From Chloroflexota bacterium (GTDB taxonomy: Bacteria; Chloroflexota; Dormibacteria; CF-121), in assembly GCA_005889395.1 (NCBI GenBank), contig VBFX01000116.1, positions 1 through 18,492 of the forward strand: a DNA stretch of 18,492 bases. The letters are read 5' to 3'. A program made the position numbers and the translations under genes. Shown here piece by piece: positions 1-6,042 of the stretch. Each line of letters begins with the position of its first letter. The stretch's first letter is position 1. The notes beneath the pieces are model-generated. The model did not search any database. It was not told where the DNA came from and was given only the letters and a program-made list of their open reading frames with translations.

Positions 1-205
1 CCTCGTTCGAGCGCTCATTCAGACGAACGGCCGTGAGTCGCGGCTGGCCAGGGCCATCGGGTCCGACATCAAGGGATACCTGTCGCTCGTGCTGTACGCC
101 GCGGCCGTCGGCCTCGCCTTCGCGAGCCCCTGGATCTCATATGGCATTTTCGTCGCGGTAGCGCTGATGTGGTTCGTACCCGATCGCCGGTTCACCCGCC
201 GGTGA
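1..205 (+). CDS. TMEM175 (DUF1211) family potassium channel, C-terminal fragment
   Basis: The window opens inside this gene. Reading from base 2 gives 67 codons ending in TGA at 203-205. The peptide has a polar stretch with Asn-Gly-Arg-Glu followed by Arg-Leu-Ala-Arg, then two hydrophobic helices separated by Ser-Pro-Trp, and a basic tail with Val-Pro-Asp-Arg-Arg. This matches the last two transmembrane helices and tail of bacterial TMEM175/DUF1211 proteins, which form K+-selective channels in the inner membrane. The Pro-Asp-Arg-Arg end is typical of the family. The N-terminal part, with the Arg-Phe-Ser-Asp filter motif, lies outside the window. The assignment rests on resemblance of the C-terminal third only. 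Confidence 0.72.
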   Translation, partial: LVRALIQTNGRESRLARAIGSDIKGYLSLVLYAAAVGLAFASPWISYGIFVAVALMWFVPDRRFTRR

Positions 206-345
206 GCTCGAGGTCCTGCGCTTTCCATGAGATCGTAAGCTCCTGCCGGCCGGCACCCGTGTTTCGTGCTCCAGGCCACTCAGGCAAAGTCCTTGTGCTG
301 TCGCAGCCATAATGCCAGTCATGCGTGGAACGCTCTCACGCCGAG

Positions 346-365
346 TCAATTGCTGCCTGATTTGC
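346..365 (+). repeat. 20-bp direct repeat, copy 1
   Basis: TCAATTGCTGCCTGATTTGC recurs at 1144-1163 with a single difference (C for T at position 9). The two copies bracket the small-protein/DUF488 gene pair. The surrounding stretch 206-470 holds no convincing ORF. The role is unknown. Confidence 0.5.
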
Positions 366-470
366 CGGACACTCGTCGGCGACCGATTGCTCCTTCGATT
401 TTCTCGGTTAGGTGGTACCCGTCAAATCTTCAATTTCGGTTAGCTTTAGAGCTGATATCGGAGGTGTCTT

Positions 471-644
471 ATGGCAGAGCAGTTGGATACGAGCAAGGGC
501 TGGCGCTGCGACGATCGTACCTGGACGGAACACGCAAAGGAGGGCGGGCAGTGCTGCCAGCCGCCAGGCAAACAGATCAACGATTTGCCGGCTGACGGCC
601 AGCGCAAGGCACGGGAGCGAATGGACCAGGCCGTTTCGCGCTAA
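471..644 (+). CDS. 57-aa Cys-containing small protein, unknown function
   Basis: ATG at 471 follows an excellent ribosome binding site, GGAGGTG at 460-466, only four bases upstream. The ORF runs 57 codons to TAA at 642-644 and ends eight bases before the DUF488 start, so the two are probably cotranscribed. The protein is hydrophilic and charged, with no signal peptide or membrane helix. It has Cys13 and a Cys28-Cys29 pair, two Trp residues and an Arg/Lys-rich tail. I do not recognise a family. The strong Shine-Dalgarno, tight spacing and balanced composition favour a real gene. The cysteines could bind a metal or be redox-active, but nothing in the sequence proves it. Confidence 0.6.
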   Translation: MAEQLDTSKGWRCDDRTWTEHAKEGGQCCQPPGKQINDLPADGQRKARERMDQAVSR

Positions 645-652
645 TCAGGTCA

Positions 653-1018
653 GTGTTGAAGATCCAGCTCGAACGCGTCTACAGGGCCAGAACCAACGCT
701 CGCGGAAAGCGTATCTTGGTTGATCGGCTCTGGCCGCGCGGAGTCAGGAAGGACGCTCTCAAGCTTGACCTCTGGCTCCGCGAGCTTGCTCCCTCCAATG
801 AGCTGCGCAAGTGGTTCGGGCATGATCCAAGGCGCTGGGAGGAATTCGAGCGGCGTTACTACTCGGAGCTTCGACGACCCGAGCGTCAGGAGCAGCTTCA
901 TGAACTGCTTGCCCTGGCACGGAAGGGTCCCGTCACATTGCTTTACGGTGCCCGGGACGAGGAGCACAACGAAGCGGTCGCGCTGCGCAAGTTTCTTGAG
1001 GGCTCTACCAAAAAGTAG
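653..1018 (+). CDS. DUF488 (YeaO-type) family protein
   Basis: This 121-aa protein is full length for the compact YeaO-like branch of DUF488. The diagnostic blocks are present in order: Arg-Val-Tyr near residue 8, Val-Asp-Arg-Leu-Trp-Pro-Arg-Gly around 23-30, Leu-Ala-Pro-Ser, Trp-Phe-Gly-His-Asp-Pro around 54-59 with the following Arg-Trp-Glu-Glu-Phe, and a C-terminal Leu-Leu-Tyr-Gly-Ala-Arg-Asp-Glu-Glu-His-Asn block. The biochemical role of the family is unknown. The start is GTG at 653 with only a weak AGGT upstream at 647-650, so it probably relies on translational coupling to the 57-aa gene ending at 644. TTG at 656 is a possible alternative start. Confidence 0.9.
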   Translation: MLKIQLERVYRARTNARGKRILVDRLWPRGVRKDALKLDLWLRELAPSNELRKWFGHDPRRWEEFERRYYSELRRPERQEQLHELLALARKGPVTLLYGARDEEHNEAVALRKFLEGSTKK

Positions 1019-1143
1019 CGGCGCGTCTGTCGCTAATTTTGTGCTCTGTTTTCTGTAGCCACCGTTGTAGCCACCAGAATGGAATTCCTTGTACTCAATG
1101 GACGTCCTTGGAATACATGGAAAGAGAAAATCCAGCGTTGAAT

Positions 1144-1163
1144 TCAATTGCCGCCTGATTTGC
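1144..1163 (+). repeat. 20-bp direct repeat, copy 2
   Basis: TCAATTGCCGCCTGATTTGC matches 346-365 at 19 of 20 positions. The first 12 bases also occur inverted near 2493-2504. The surrounding intergenic stretch 1019-1208 also has two TGTAGCCACC units, at 1054-1063 and 1066-1075, and no convincing gene. Confidence 0.5.
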
Positions 1164-1208
1164 AAACAGCGGGTCCCGGGCCGAGTGCTGCCTGGTTCCT
1201 CTTACCGC

Positions 1209-1251
1209 GTTAAGAACTGATGAAGAGTTCGTTCAGTCGCGCGATCATCTG
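1209..1251 (+). repeat. 43-bp diverged repeat, copy A
   Basis: This stretch matches 1813-1855 at 36 of 43 positions in the same orientation, sharing GTTAAG, GATGAAGA, TTCGT, CAGTCGCG and TCATCTG blocks. It lies just downstream of the membrane-protein gene (minus strand), whose other side carries copy B. Confidence 0.55.
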
Positions 1252-1288
1252 GACGGAGGCCGCCATAGCATGGGGCCGTCTGAACGCC

Positions 1289-1726
1289 TCAGCGCTCTCG
1301 GCCAGCCGCAACCTCCGATCCCACGCCGCGAGCGACGATGAGGCACAGCAGCGCTTCGAGCAGTGCGATCGGGCCCAATAAGAAGCGCTCCCAGTTACTC
1401 GACGAGGCGAAGTTACCGAGCGCGCTGAGCGCCAGCACGGCTACGAGCACCCAGATGCCCCACCGCGACACGCTCAGCGGGACGGGAGACATCCGGTAAC
1501 CGGCGCGGCCGAGAACGATGAGTGCAGCCACGACAAACACGACGGCGGCGAATGCGCTCGCGATCCGCAGCCCCGACGGCAATCGTTCCTGAGCCCCACC
1601 CCAGGCAGCGTGACCCAAGGGGGCTCCAAGCGCCAGCAACAATTGGAAAGTCGCGAGGAGGCTGAAGCCAGTCGCCGCTGCAGCCGCTGCCGCGCGTTCA
1701 GCTGTCCCAGTGGTCTTGATGCTCAT
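1289..1726 (-). CDS. conserved four-helix membrane protein, unknown function
   Basis: The protein is 145 aa with four predicted transmembrane helices: about residues 18-36, 55-73, 87-105 and 114-132. The first loop carries Gly-Ala-Pro-Leu-Gly-His-Ala-Ala-Trp-Gly-Gly, and the third loop has Asn-Phe-Ala-Ser-Ser-Ser-Asn-Trp-Glu-Arg. Both blocks recur in uncharacterised small membrane proteins of actinobacteria and relatives. ATG at 1726 is backed by AAGGAG (complement of 1734-1739) seven bases upstream. Nothing catalytic is visible. The gene stands alone between two copies of a 43-bp repeat. Confidence 0.8.
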   Translation of the reverse strand: MSIKTTGTAERAAAAAAATGFSLLATFQLLLALGAPLGHAAWGGAQERLPSGLRIASAFAAVVFVVAALIVLGRAGYRMSPVPLSVSRWGIWVLVAVLALSALGNFASSSNWERFLLGPIALLEALLCLIVARGVGSEVAAGRER

Positions 1727-1812
1727 GGCTCCGCTCCTTCCCTAATTGGGATCCGAGGTAAGCATTTTCGCAGGTCGGGAACGGAGGATTGGCGCGTTGG
1801 CGTCGGTCCCGA

Positions 1813-1855
1813 GTTAAGGACCGATGAAGACTTCGTCCAGTCGCGTCTTCATCTG
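1813..1855 (+). repeat. 43-bp diverged repeat, copy B, with perfect 9-bp hairpin
   Basis: This is the partner of 1209-1251. It contains a perfect inverted repeat, GATGAAGAC at 1823-1831 and GTCTTCATC at 1845-1853, around a 13-base loop. In copy A only five base pairs of that stem survive. It lies upstream of the 1289-1726 membrane-protein gene. Confidence 0.55.
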
Positions 1856-1955
1856 ATGAGGGCAGATGATCGAGACCATCGGACGAAATGCTTGACCTTG
1901 CTTAACAGGTACTGCCCGAGGCGGCGAACCGCCTGGCTTGATTCGTGAAATGCAA

Positions 1956-2438
1956 CTACTTGTGCTGAGCTAGCAACTCCTCAACGGCTTGGGGAAGCGT
2001 CGTCTCGAAGTCGAGGAGCTTTGCCCATTCGGGCGTGATGCTGATTCGCGCCATTCGTGGATATAAGCCGCGAACCTGCGCGTCGAACCCATCCCACTCC
2101 TTTCGAGGAACATACCTATGCGAAGCCTCGAGGTAGTCGTCCGGGACGCCATCGATGAACTCCATGCTTGCCGTGCCACGCACGAGCAAGATGCGTGGTG
2201 GCTGGGTTTGAGTGTCAATGGTGAGGGCGACCCTGGGATTAGATCCGAGGCTCCGCACTTTCGGCGCGTTGTCCGGAGTGCAGACAACGAACTTCCCCCC
2301 TTTCCATACATAGCCGGTCGGGATCACCCGCGGATATCCATCTCGGCCGATGTAGGCCAGGTGAGCCAAAGGAGAGGAGCGCAATATCTCATGCGCCAGC
2401 GGTGTCGCTAGGACCGTGCTTGCAGATTCCTTATCCAT
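1956..2438 (-). CDS. pyridoxamine 5'-phosphate oxidase (PNPOx)-fold flavin/F420-binding protein
   Basis: The 160-aa reading from ATG 2438 has the split-barrel PNPOx layout. An N-terminal helix leads to a Leu-Ala-His-Leu-Ala-Tyr-Ile-Gly strand, the Asp-Gly-Tyr-Pro-Arg-Val-Ile-Pro-Thr turn, a Lys-Val-Arg-Ser-Leu-Gly-Ser-Asn-Pro-Arg-Val-Ala helix-strand, and a Gly-Thr-Ala-Ser strand. Members bind FMN or F420 and act as small oxidoreductases or cofactor-binding proteins; the substrate cannot be read from sequence. The ORF stays open to 2600, but the extra 54 residues are low-complexity and would make it overlong for the family. The internal Met is therefore preferred, although its ribosome site is weak. 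A TAGATAC -10-like element lies just upstream on the minus strand. Confidence 0.82.
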   Translation of the reverse strand: MDKESASTVLATPLAHEILRSSPLAHLAYIGRDGYPRVIPTGYVWKGGKFVVCTPDNAPKVRSLGSNPRVALTIDTQTQPPRILLVRGTASMEFIDGVPDDYLEASHRYVPRKEWDGFDAQVRGLYPRMARISITPEWAKLLDFETTLPQAVEELLAQHK

Positions 2439-2568
2439 ATCTCTGAGCCTGATCGAGTATCTAACCCGGACTCTGGGCGCCAACTCTACTCCGGCGGCAA
2501 TTGAGCTGTCCACACCTGGTCGGCCGATTGACCCCAACGCCCCGGTTGGAGACTGCTCCGCGATGCTG

Positions 2569-2621
2569 GGTCGCGGCATTTCCGTGCCGGGTGTGGCCAT
2601 TTTTCTGGAAATGCCGCGACC
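2569..2621. repeat. palindromic repeat element, copy 1
   Basis: Perfect 15-bp inverted repeat: GGTCGCGGCATTTCC at 2569-2583 and its exact reverse complement at 2607-2621, around a 23-base loop. The right arm is repeated base for base at 3974-3988. It sits in the divergent gap between the PNPOx-like and reductase genes. Confidence 0.75.
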
Positions 2622-2671
2622 GCGTGGCGGCGTTACGCGCAGGCCGTTGAGTGTGGTCGACTACGTTAGAG

Positions 2672-3919
2672 ATGGCAAAGCGGACCGGGAGCGTGGTTAT
2701 CGTCGGCGCGGCGATGACCGGCGGGAACGCCGCCGTGGCGCTTCGCGAGGAGGGTTACGCAGGCCGGGTGGTGCTGCTCGGCGACGAGTCGGCAATTCCA
2801 TTTGGCCGGCCACCACTCTCCAAGACCTATCTGATGGGGCGCGAAGACTTGAAAAATTGGTACGTCAAACCGCGCGACTGGTATGAGGCCAATGACGTCG
2901 AGCTGATGACCGGGCTGAGGGTGGAGGCGATCGATATCCGCGCACGTGAGGTGACGATGTCAGGTGGTGGCACTCTCAACTACGACGGTCTTTTGCTCGC
3001 TACCGGCGGGCGGAATCGTCGCCTGCCGCTGCACGGCGCCGACCTCGACGGCATATACCAGCTGCGCACGGTGGGTGAGTGCGATGCCATCAAAGCCGCA
3101 GCCGCTCCGGGCAAGCGTGCCGTGGTCGTCGGCCTGGGCTTCATCGGCGCCGAGGTCACCGCCTCGCTCACCTCGGTCGGCGTGAAAGTCATCGCCGTCG
3201 GCAGTGGAAAGGGACCGCTCGCGAGCGTGCTCGGCGATCAGGTCGCCGCGGTGATGGCCGCCATTCACGAAGAGAAGGGCGTGGAGCTTGTGCTCGGCGA
3301 CCAGGTCACGGGATTTGCGGGGAGAGATCGCGTCGAGGCCGTCATGACACGGAATGGCCGGCGCCTGAAGTGCGACTTCGTGGTCATTGGCGCCGGCATC
3401 GTCCCCAACGTCGAGCTCGCCAGGGATGCCGGCGTCGCCGTTGACGACGGGATTGTGGTCGATGCTTTTGGTCGCACGAACGTCGCGGCCGTGTTCGCTG
3501 GCGGCGACGTCGCTAATCATGAGCATCCGCTCTTCGGCCGCGTGAGGGTCGAGCACTACAACAATGCCGAGAAAATGGGCCGTGCGGTGGCGCGGACGAT
3601 GCTCGGGCGGCTCGAACCATACGACTATCTCCACAGCTTCTGGTCCGACCAGTACGACGACAAACTGGAATACGTCGGCTTCACGCGACGCTGGGACCGG
3701 TTCGTGGTCCGCGGCAGCCTGGAGGAACGCCGCTTCCTCGGCTTTTACTTCAGCGGCGGCAGGTTGCTGGCGGCCCTCGGACTGAACCGTGGGGGCGACC
3801 CCGAGTTGGATGAGTCTGGCGAGCTCGCGGTGTCCGGGCGAGTCATCGCGGCTGGTGGCCGCGTGGATCCCGCACAGCTCGAGGACGAGCGCATAGATAT
3901 CCGCGCCATGCTCATGTGA
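2672..3919 (+). CDS. FAD-dependent NAD(P)H:ferredoxin/rubredoxin reductase family protein
   Basis: The protein is 415 aa, the usual length of oxygenase-type ferredoxin reductases, which pass electrons from NAD(P)H through FAD to a small iron-sulfur protein. The N-terminal FAD loop is Gly-Ala-Ala-Met-Thr-Gly at 12-17, followed by Arg-Pro-Pro-Leu-Ser-Lys at 46-51 and Ala-Thr-Gly-Gly at 110-113. The nucleotide site is Gly-Leu-Gly-Phe-Ile-Gly at 154-159, and the FAD-closing Gly-Gly-Asp is at 277-279. Arg-Val-Glu-His-Tyr then leads into a C-terminal reductase domain with Phe-Trp-Ser-Asp-Gln-Tyr at 323-328. At the end of the second NAD-binding strand, where NADH-dependent members carry Glu, this protein has Gly177. 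ATG 2672 starts just ahead of the FAD strand; GTG 2651 is a longer alternative. No ferredoxin or oxygenase gene is nearby. Confidence 0.92.
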   Translation: MAKRTGSVVIVGAAMTGGNAAVALREEGYAGRVVLLGDESAIPFGRPPLSKTYLMGREDLKNWYVKPRDWYEANDVELMTGLRVEAIDIRAREVTMSGGGTLNYDGLLLATGGRNRRLPLHGADLDGIYQLRTVGECDAIKAAAAPGKRAVVVGLGFIGAEVTASLTSVGVKVIAVGSGKGPLASVLGDQVAAVMAAIHEEKGVELVLGDQVTGFAGRDRVEAVMTRNGRRLKCDFVVIGAGIVPNVELARDAGVAVDDGIVVDAFGRTNVAAVFAGGDVANHEHPLFGRVRVEHYNNAEKMGRAVARTMLGRLEPYDYLHSFWSDQYDDKLEYVGFTRRWDRFVVRGSLEERRFLGFYFSGGRLLAALGLNRGGDPELDESGELAVSGRVIAAGGRVDPAQLEDERIDIRAMLM

Positions 3920-3937
3920 ACCTCGCCGTTAGTCTGT

Positions 3938-3988
3938 TGCTCGGCATTTCCGATCCGACAGAGAGGATTTTCAGGAAATGCCGCGACC
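3938..3988. repeat. palindromic repeat element, copy 2
   Basis: CGGCATTTCC at 3942-3951 pairs with GGAAATGCCG at 3974-3983 around a 22-base loop. The right arm and flank GGAAATGCCGCGACC (3974-3988) are identical to copy 1, and the loop shares a short ATTTTC stretch. It lies 18 bases after the reductase stop codon, so it may also act as a transcript-end hairpin, though no T-run follows. Confidence 0.7.
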
Positions 3989-4306
3989 CTCAGGGAGTCC
4001 GTTCGTTTGCGACCGCGACTATCGTGCTCAGAAAAGCACGAGACCTAATAGGGCTGGAACGCGTCCAGCTGATCGGATACTGTTTCACCGAGCCACCGGT
4101 GGGTGAGTACAGTTCCGGACCCGGGCGTCGAGCCCTACTAGCGCCAGGCGGCGATAGACATGACAGGTCCCCGGCCAGGCCCGAGAGCCCCAGAACGAGG
4201 CTGAACTCTGATGTTCGGCCCGTTAGACGCGGGCGCCCTCGGCAATAAAGTCCGACGACGGACGCCCGCGTAACGAGTTTGGTGCCAGTGCACCACTCGG
4301 GTCAGT
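3989..4306. other. intergenic region without convincing gene
   Basis: Between the palindromic repeat and the cupredoxin stop. One plus-strand frame stays open from 3916 to 4248, but it begins inside the end of the reductase, has no ribosome site, recognisable motif or family resemblance, and its latter half is Arg/Pro/Gly-rich as expected of chance high-GC frames. The only structure seen is the inverted repeat at 4222-4274. Confidence 0.5.
4222..4274 (-). terminator. possible hairpin downstream of the cupredoxin gene
   Basis: ACGCGGGCG at 4227-4235 and CGCCCGCGT at 4263-4271 are exact reverse complements. The pairing extends outward as GTTA/TAAC with one bulged base. It lies 33 bases beyond the cupredoxin stop in its direction of transcription. 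The 27-base loop and absence of a T-run make an intrinsic terminator uncertain. Confidence 0.35.
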
Positions 4307-4843
4307 TCAGTTGACGCTGATTGTGCCCTGCATCCAAGGGTGGATGGCACAGAGGTAGTACAGGGTCGACCCCGACTGGGCCGTGATCGTTTCTGTGACG
4401 CTAGTGGGGAGAAAGCCGGGCATGCTCGAGCTGCCGATCAGGAAGGAGTCGCCTACTGCCTGCAGTTGGTGTGCGGCCGCATTACCGAGAACAGGCGTAA
4501 ACGATGGGCCTGGTCCACCAGGACCAATGCCGTGGGCCGTCAGAATATCGTTGCAGACCGAGCACATGAACACGTCCTCGACCGACGCGGGCAGATCGCC
4601 CTGATTGACGATCGAGATCGAGTGCGGCTCGGGAGTGGCCGGGTTTGTCCAGGTCACTGCGTCGCCGCTCTTTACGACGAGGGGACCCGGCGAAAATCGA
4701 AACGTGGCTTGGATAATCGTGTTCGCGACAAAGCGCTCGTCCCCACGGATGGTGATCGTGCGGTCCGAGTCCGCGCCGACCAGGACGATGGAGCTGCCCG
4801 CACCTAGGAGTGCGGACAGAACAAGCACAACAAACCTTCGCAT
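4307..4843 (-). CDS. secreted cupredoxin (plastocyanin/azurin-like type I copper protein)
   Basis: The protein is 178 aa with a Sec-type signal peptide (Arg-Arg at 2-3, hydrophobic core about 4-23, cleavage probably near Gly-Ala-Asp 23-25). The mature part has the Greek-key cupredoxin pattern and all four type I copper ligands: His74 in Pro-Glu-Pro-His-Ser, then Cys165, His168 and Met171 in the C-terminal block Cys-Ala-Ile-His-Pro-Trp-Met. It is predicted to carry single electrons or bind copper outside the membrane. An insertion between the ligands holds Cys94-x2-Cys97, which could form a disulfide or second metal site. ATG 4843 has AAGGAGG (complement of 4850-4856) six bases upstream. No copper-handling or respiratory gene flanks it, so its partner is unknown. 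Confidence 0.9.
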   Translation of the reverse strand: MRRFVVLVLSALLGAGSSIVLVGADSDRTITIRGDERFVANTIIQATFRFSPGPLVVKSGDAVTWTNPATPEPHSISIVNQGDLPASVEDVFMCSVCNDILTAHGIGPGGPGPSFTPVLGNAAAHQLQAVGDSFLIGSSSMPGFLPTSVTETITAQSGSTLYYLCAIHPWMQGTISVN

Positions 4844-5060
4844 CGAACCCCTCCTTGCTACTCACGAGACTGCCGAAGAACGGTTGGCTTCTACAGGTTC
4901 TCACCCCCTTTCCGTCTAGAGTCGATCGATGCTATCTGCATCTGCTGTTCGGCTCGAAGACGGCACTCGATCCGCCGGCTTCCACGTCATCCCCATCCTC
5001 CCTAAGGCGGGGCTTAACGGGTCCCCCTTGGACTCTGAGCCTGGTTGAGCCTCCGGTCTT

Positions 5061-5106
5061 CCGTACAACGTACGGGTTTTTGTACGGGTCCACTAGCTCC
5101 GTACGG
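5061..5106. promoter_or_regulatory. cluster of GTACGG half-sites upstream of the LuxR-type gene
   Basis: CCGTAC at 5061-5066 and GTACGG at 5070-5075 form an inverted pair with three bases between them. GTACGG recurs at 5082-5087, and the palindrome CCGTACGG lies at 5099-5106. Four matches to one hexamer in 46 bases just before a regulator gene look like an operator array, possibly for autoregulation. The binding protein is not identified by sequence. Confidence 0.55.
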
Positions 5107-5113
5107 TTGGGGG

Positions 5114-5119
5114 TATGAT
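5114..5119 (+). promoter_or_regulatory. possible -10 element TATGAT of the LuxR-type gene
   Basis: TATGAT differs from the consensus TATAAT by one base and lies eight bases after the last GTACGG site. It would start transcription near 5126, ahead of the GGAGGG ribosome site at 5137-5142. No good -35 box is seen at the usual spacing, which would fit an activator-dependent promoter. Confidence 0.35.
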
Positions 5120-5147
5120 GCCGGCTACAGGGGCTCGGAGGGTAACC

Positions 5148-5831
5148 GTGACGAGGAGGCCGGGACTAAGCGGGAACCGGACAGTGTTGGCCTACGGCCG
5201 GTTCCTCATCAGGCCGTATGGTCTCGCCAACAGCCGATATGAGCTGCCCGTTACCATCGCGTGCAGTCTCCTCCTGGCGGTTGTGCTCGTGGTCGAGGTC
5301 ATTACGCCCGATGTCGTGGTGAGCGTCCTCGCGCTACTGCCTCTCCTCGCCGCGGTCTGGACGCTCTCCGGAAGGTTCGCCGCCGCCGTGGCCGTGGTAG
5401 CAATCCTGCTTCTGAGCATCGCTATCGTTTCGGAGGCATCAAACGGAGTCACATTGGTTGTCATAGGATGCGCCATCCTGGCCACGACGCTCATCGCGAG
5501 GTTGTACGCTAGCAGCCTCAGCTACATGCTGGCGAGCCGACGCCATCGGCGCTCGGATGCGCCGGCTCGGGCGGTGCCTCGAACCCTCGACGGAGTTGAA
5601 ACGTTTTCGCACGGCGTAAGGTCGCTGACTCGTCGGGAACTTGAGGTCGCGAGCCTCGCCGCACAGGGGTACTCTGCCGGCGACATCGGGGCCTTCCTGC
5701 ACATCGGCGATCGCACGGTTGAAAGCCATCTCGCTAGCATCTATGCCAAGCTGCTGATCAATTCCAGGCGTGAACTGATTGGCATTGCACCCCGACTGCT
5801 GAGAACCGCGCGCGGTGATCCCGGGCGGTGA
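5148..5831 (+). CDS. membrane-anchored LuxR-family transcriptional regulator
   Basis: From GTG 5148 the protein is 227 aa. The N-terminal half has four hydrophobic segments (roughly residues 34-53, 57-75, 80-98 and 103-121) and no recognisable receiver or ligand-binding domain. The C-terminal part from about residue 160 is a classic GerE/LuxR helix-turn-helix, starting Leu-Thr-Arg-Arg-Glu-Leu-Glu-Val and continuing through Ile-Gly-Asp-Arg-Thr-Val-Glu-Ser-His. It probably senses something in or across the membrane and binds DNA from the membrane face. GTG 5148 is preferred because GGAGGG sits five bases upstream. ATG 5115 in the same frame is an alternative but overlaps a -10-like TATGAT. GTACGG repeats lie just upstream. 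Confidence 0.85.
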   Translation: MTRRPGLSGNRTVLAYGRFLIRPYGLANSRYELPVTIACSLLLAVVLVVEVITPDVVVSVLALLPLLAAVWTLSGRFAAAVAVVAILLLSIAIVSEASNGVTLVVIGCAILATTLIARLYASSLSYMLASRRHRRSDAPARAVPRTLDGVETFSHGVRSLTRRELEVASLAAQGYSAGDIGAFLHIGDRTVESHLASIYAKLLINSRRELIGIAPRLLRTARGDPGR

Positions 5832-6042
5832 CCAGCTTTTGTTACGCCAGGCGGATCCGGTCGGCCTGCTGCCCGGCCACCTCCTCGGTGGGCTGTTCGG
5901 CGTGGTGATGATCGCCTTCTTCGCGCAGACCGCCTTCGCGACGGGCTCAGGGTTTCCGAGCTTACCGAACGGCTACGCGGCGGCGGGCCTCATTCCGCTT
6001 TCGGGAGGCGAAGCGCCGGTTGAACCCCTTACCGGCGCCTGA
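5815..6042 (+). pseudogene. possible remnant of an ammonium-transporter (Amt)-like gene
   Basis: A 75-codon open frame overlaps the end of the LuxR-type gene. Its middle part, about codons 14-52, reads Asp-Pro-Val-Gly, a Gly-His-Leu-Leu-Gly-Gly-Leu-Phe-Gly helix, Phe-Phe-Ala-Gln, then Phe-Pro-Ser-Leu-Pro-Asn-Gly. This order resembles the Amt segment in which a conserved His helix is followed by a periplasmic loop and an Asn-Gly-Leu turn. The similarity stops abruptly on both sides and there is no start codon with a ribosome site, so a decayed fragment is more likely than a working gene. A genuine small membrane protein cannot be excluded. The Amt identification is from memory of the family pattern only. 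Confidence 0.33.

Noticed and set aside
1054..1075. Two TGTAGCCACC units as a start of a tandem array or CRISPR
   Set aside because: Only two units with no spacer regularity; no further copies nearby.
650..1165. 171-codon minus-strand frame opposite DUF488
   Set aside because: Antisense to an unmistakable DUF488 protein; no ribosome site or family features.
2605..2621. Twelve-base match CTGGAAATGCCG between the palindromic repeat and the tRNA-Ser anticodon arm, as a possible attachment site
   Set aside because: The match is short, no integrase gene or island boundary is present, and the second repeat copy differs at the first bases; coincidence is more likely.
2960..3634. 224-codon minus-strand frame opposite the reductase
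   Set aside because: Antisense to a gene with clear FAD and NAD motifs; His/Asp/Ala-rich composition and no motif.
3916..4248. 110-codon plus-strand frame after the reductase
   Set aside because: It begins inside the reductase end, lacks a ribosome site and motif, and covers the palindromic repeat.
4340..4807. 155-codon plus-strand frame opposite the cupredoxin
   Set aside because: Antisense to a gene with signal peptide and all four copper ligands; Arg/Asp/Gly-rich shadow.
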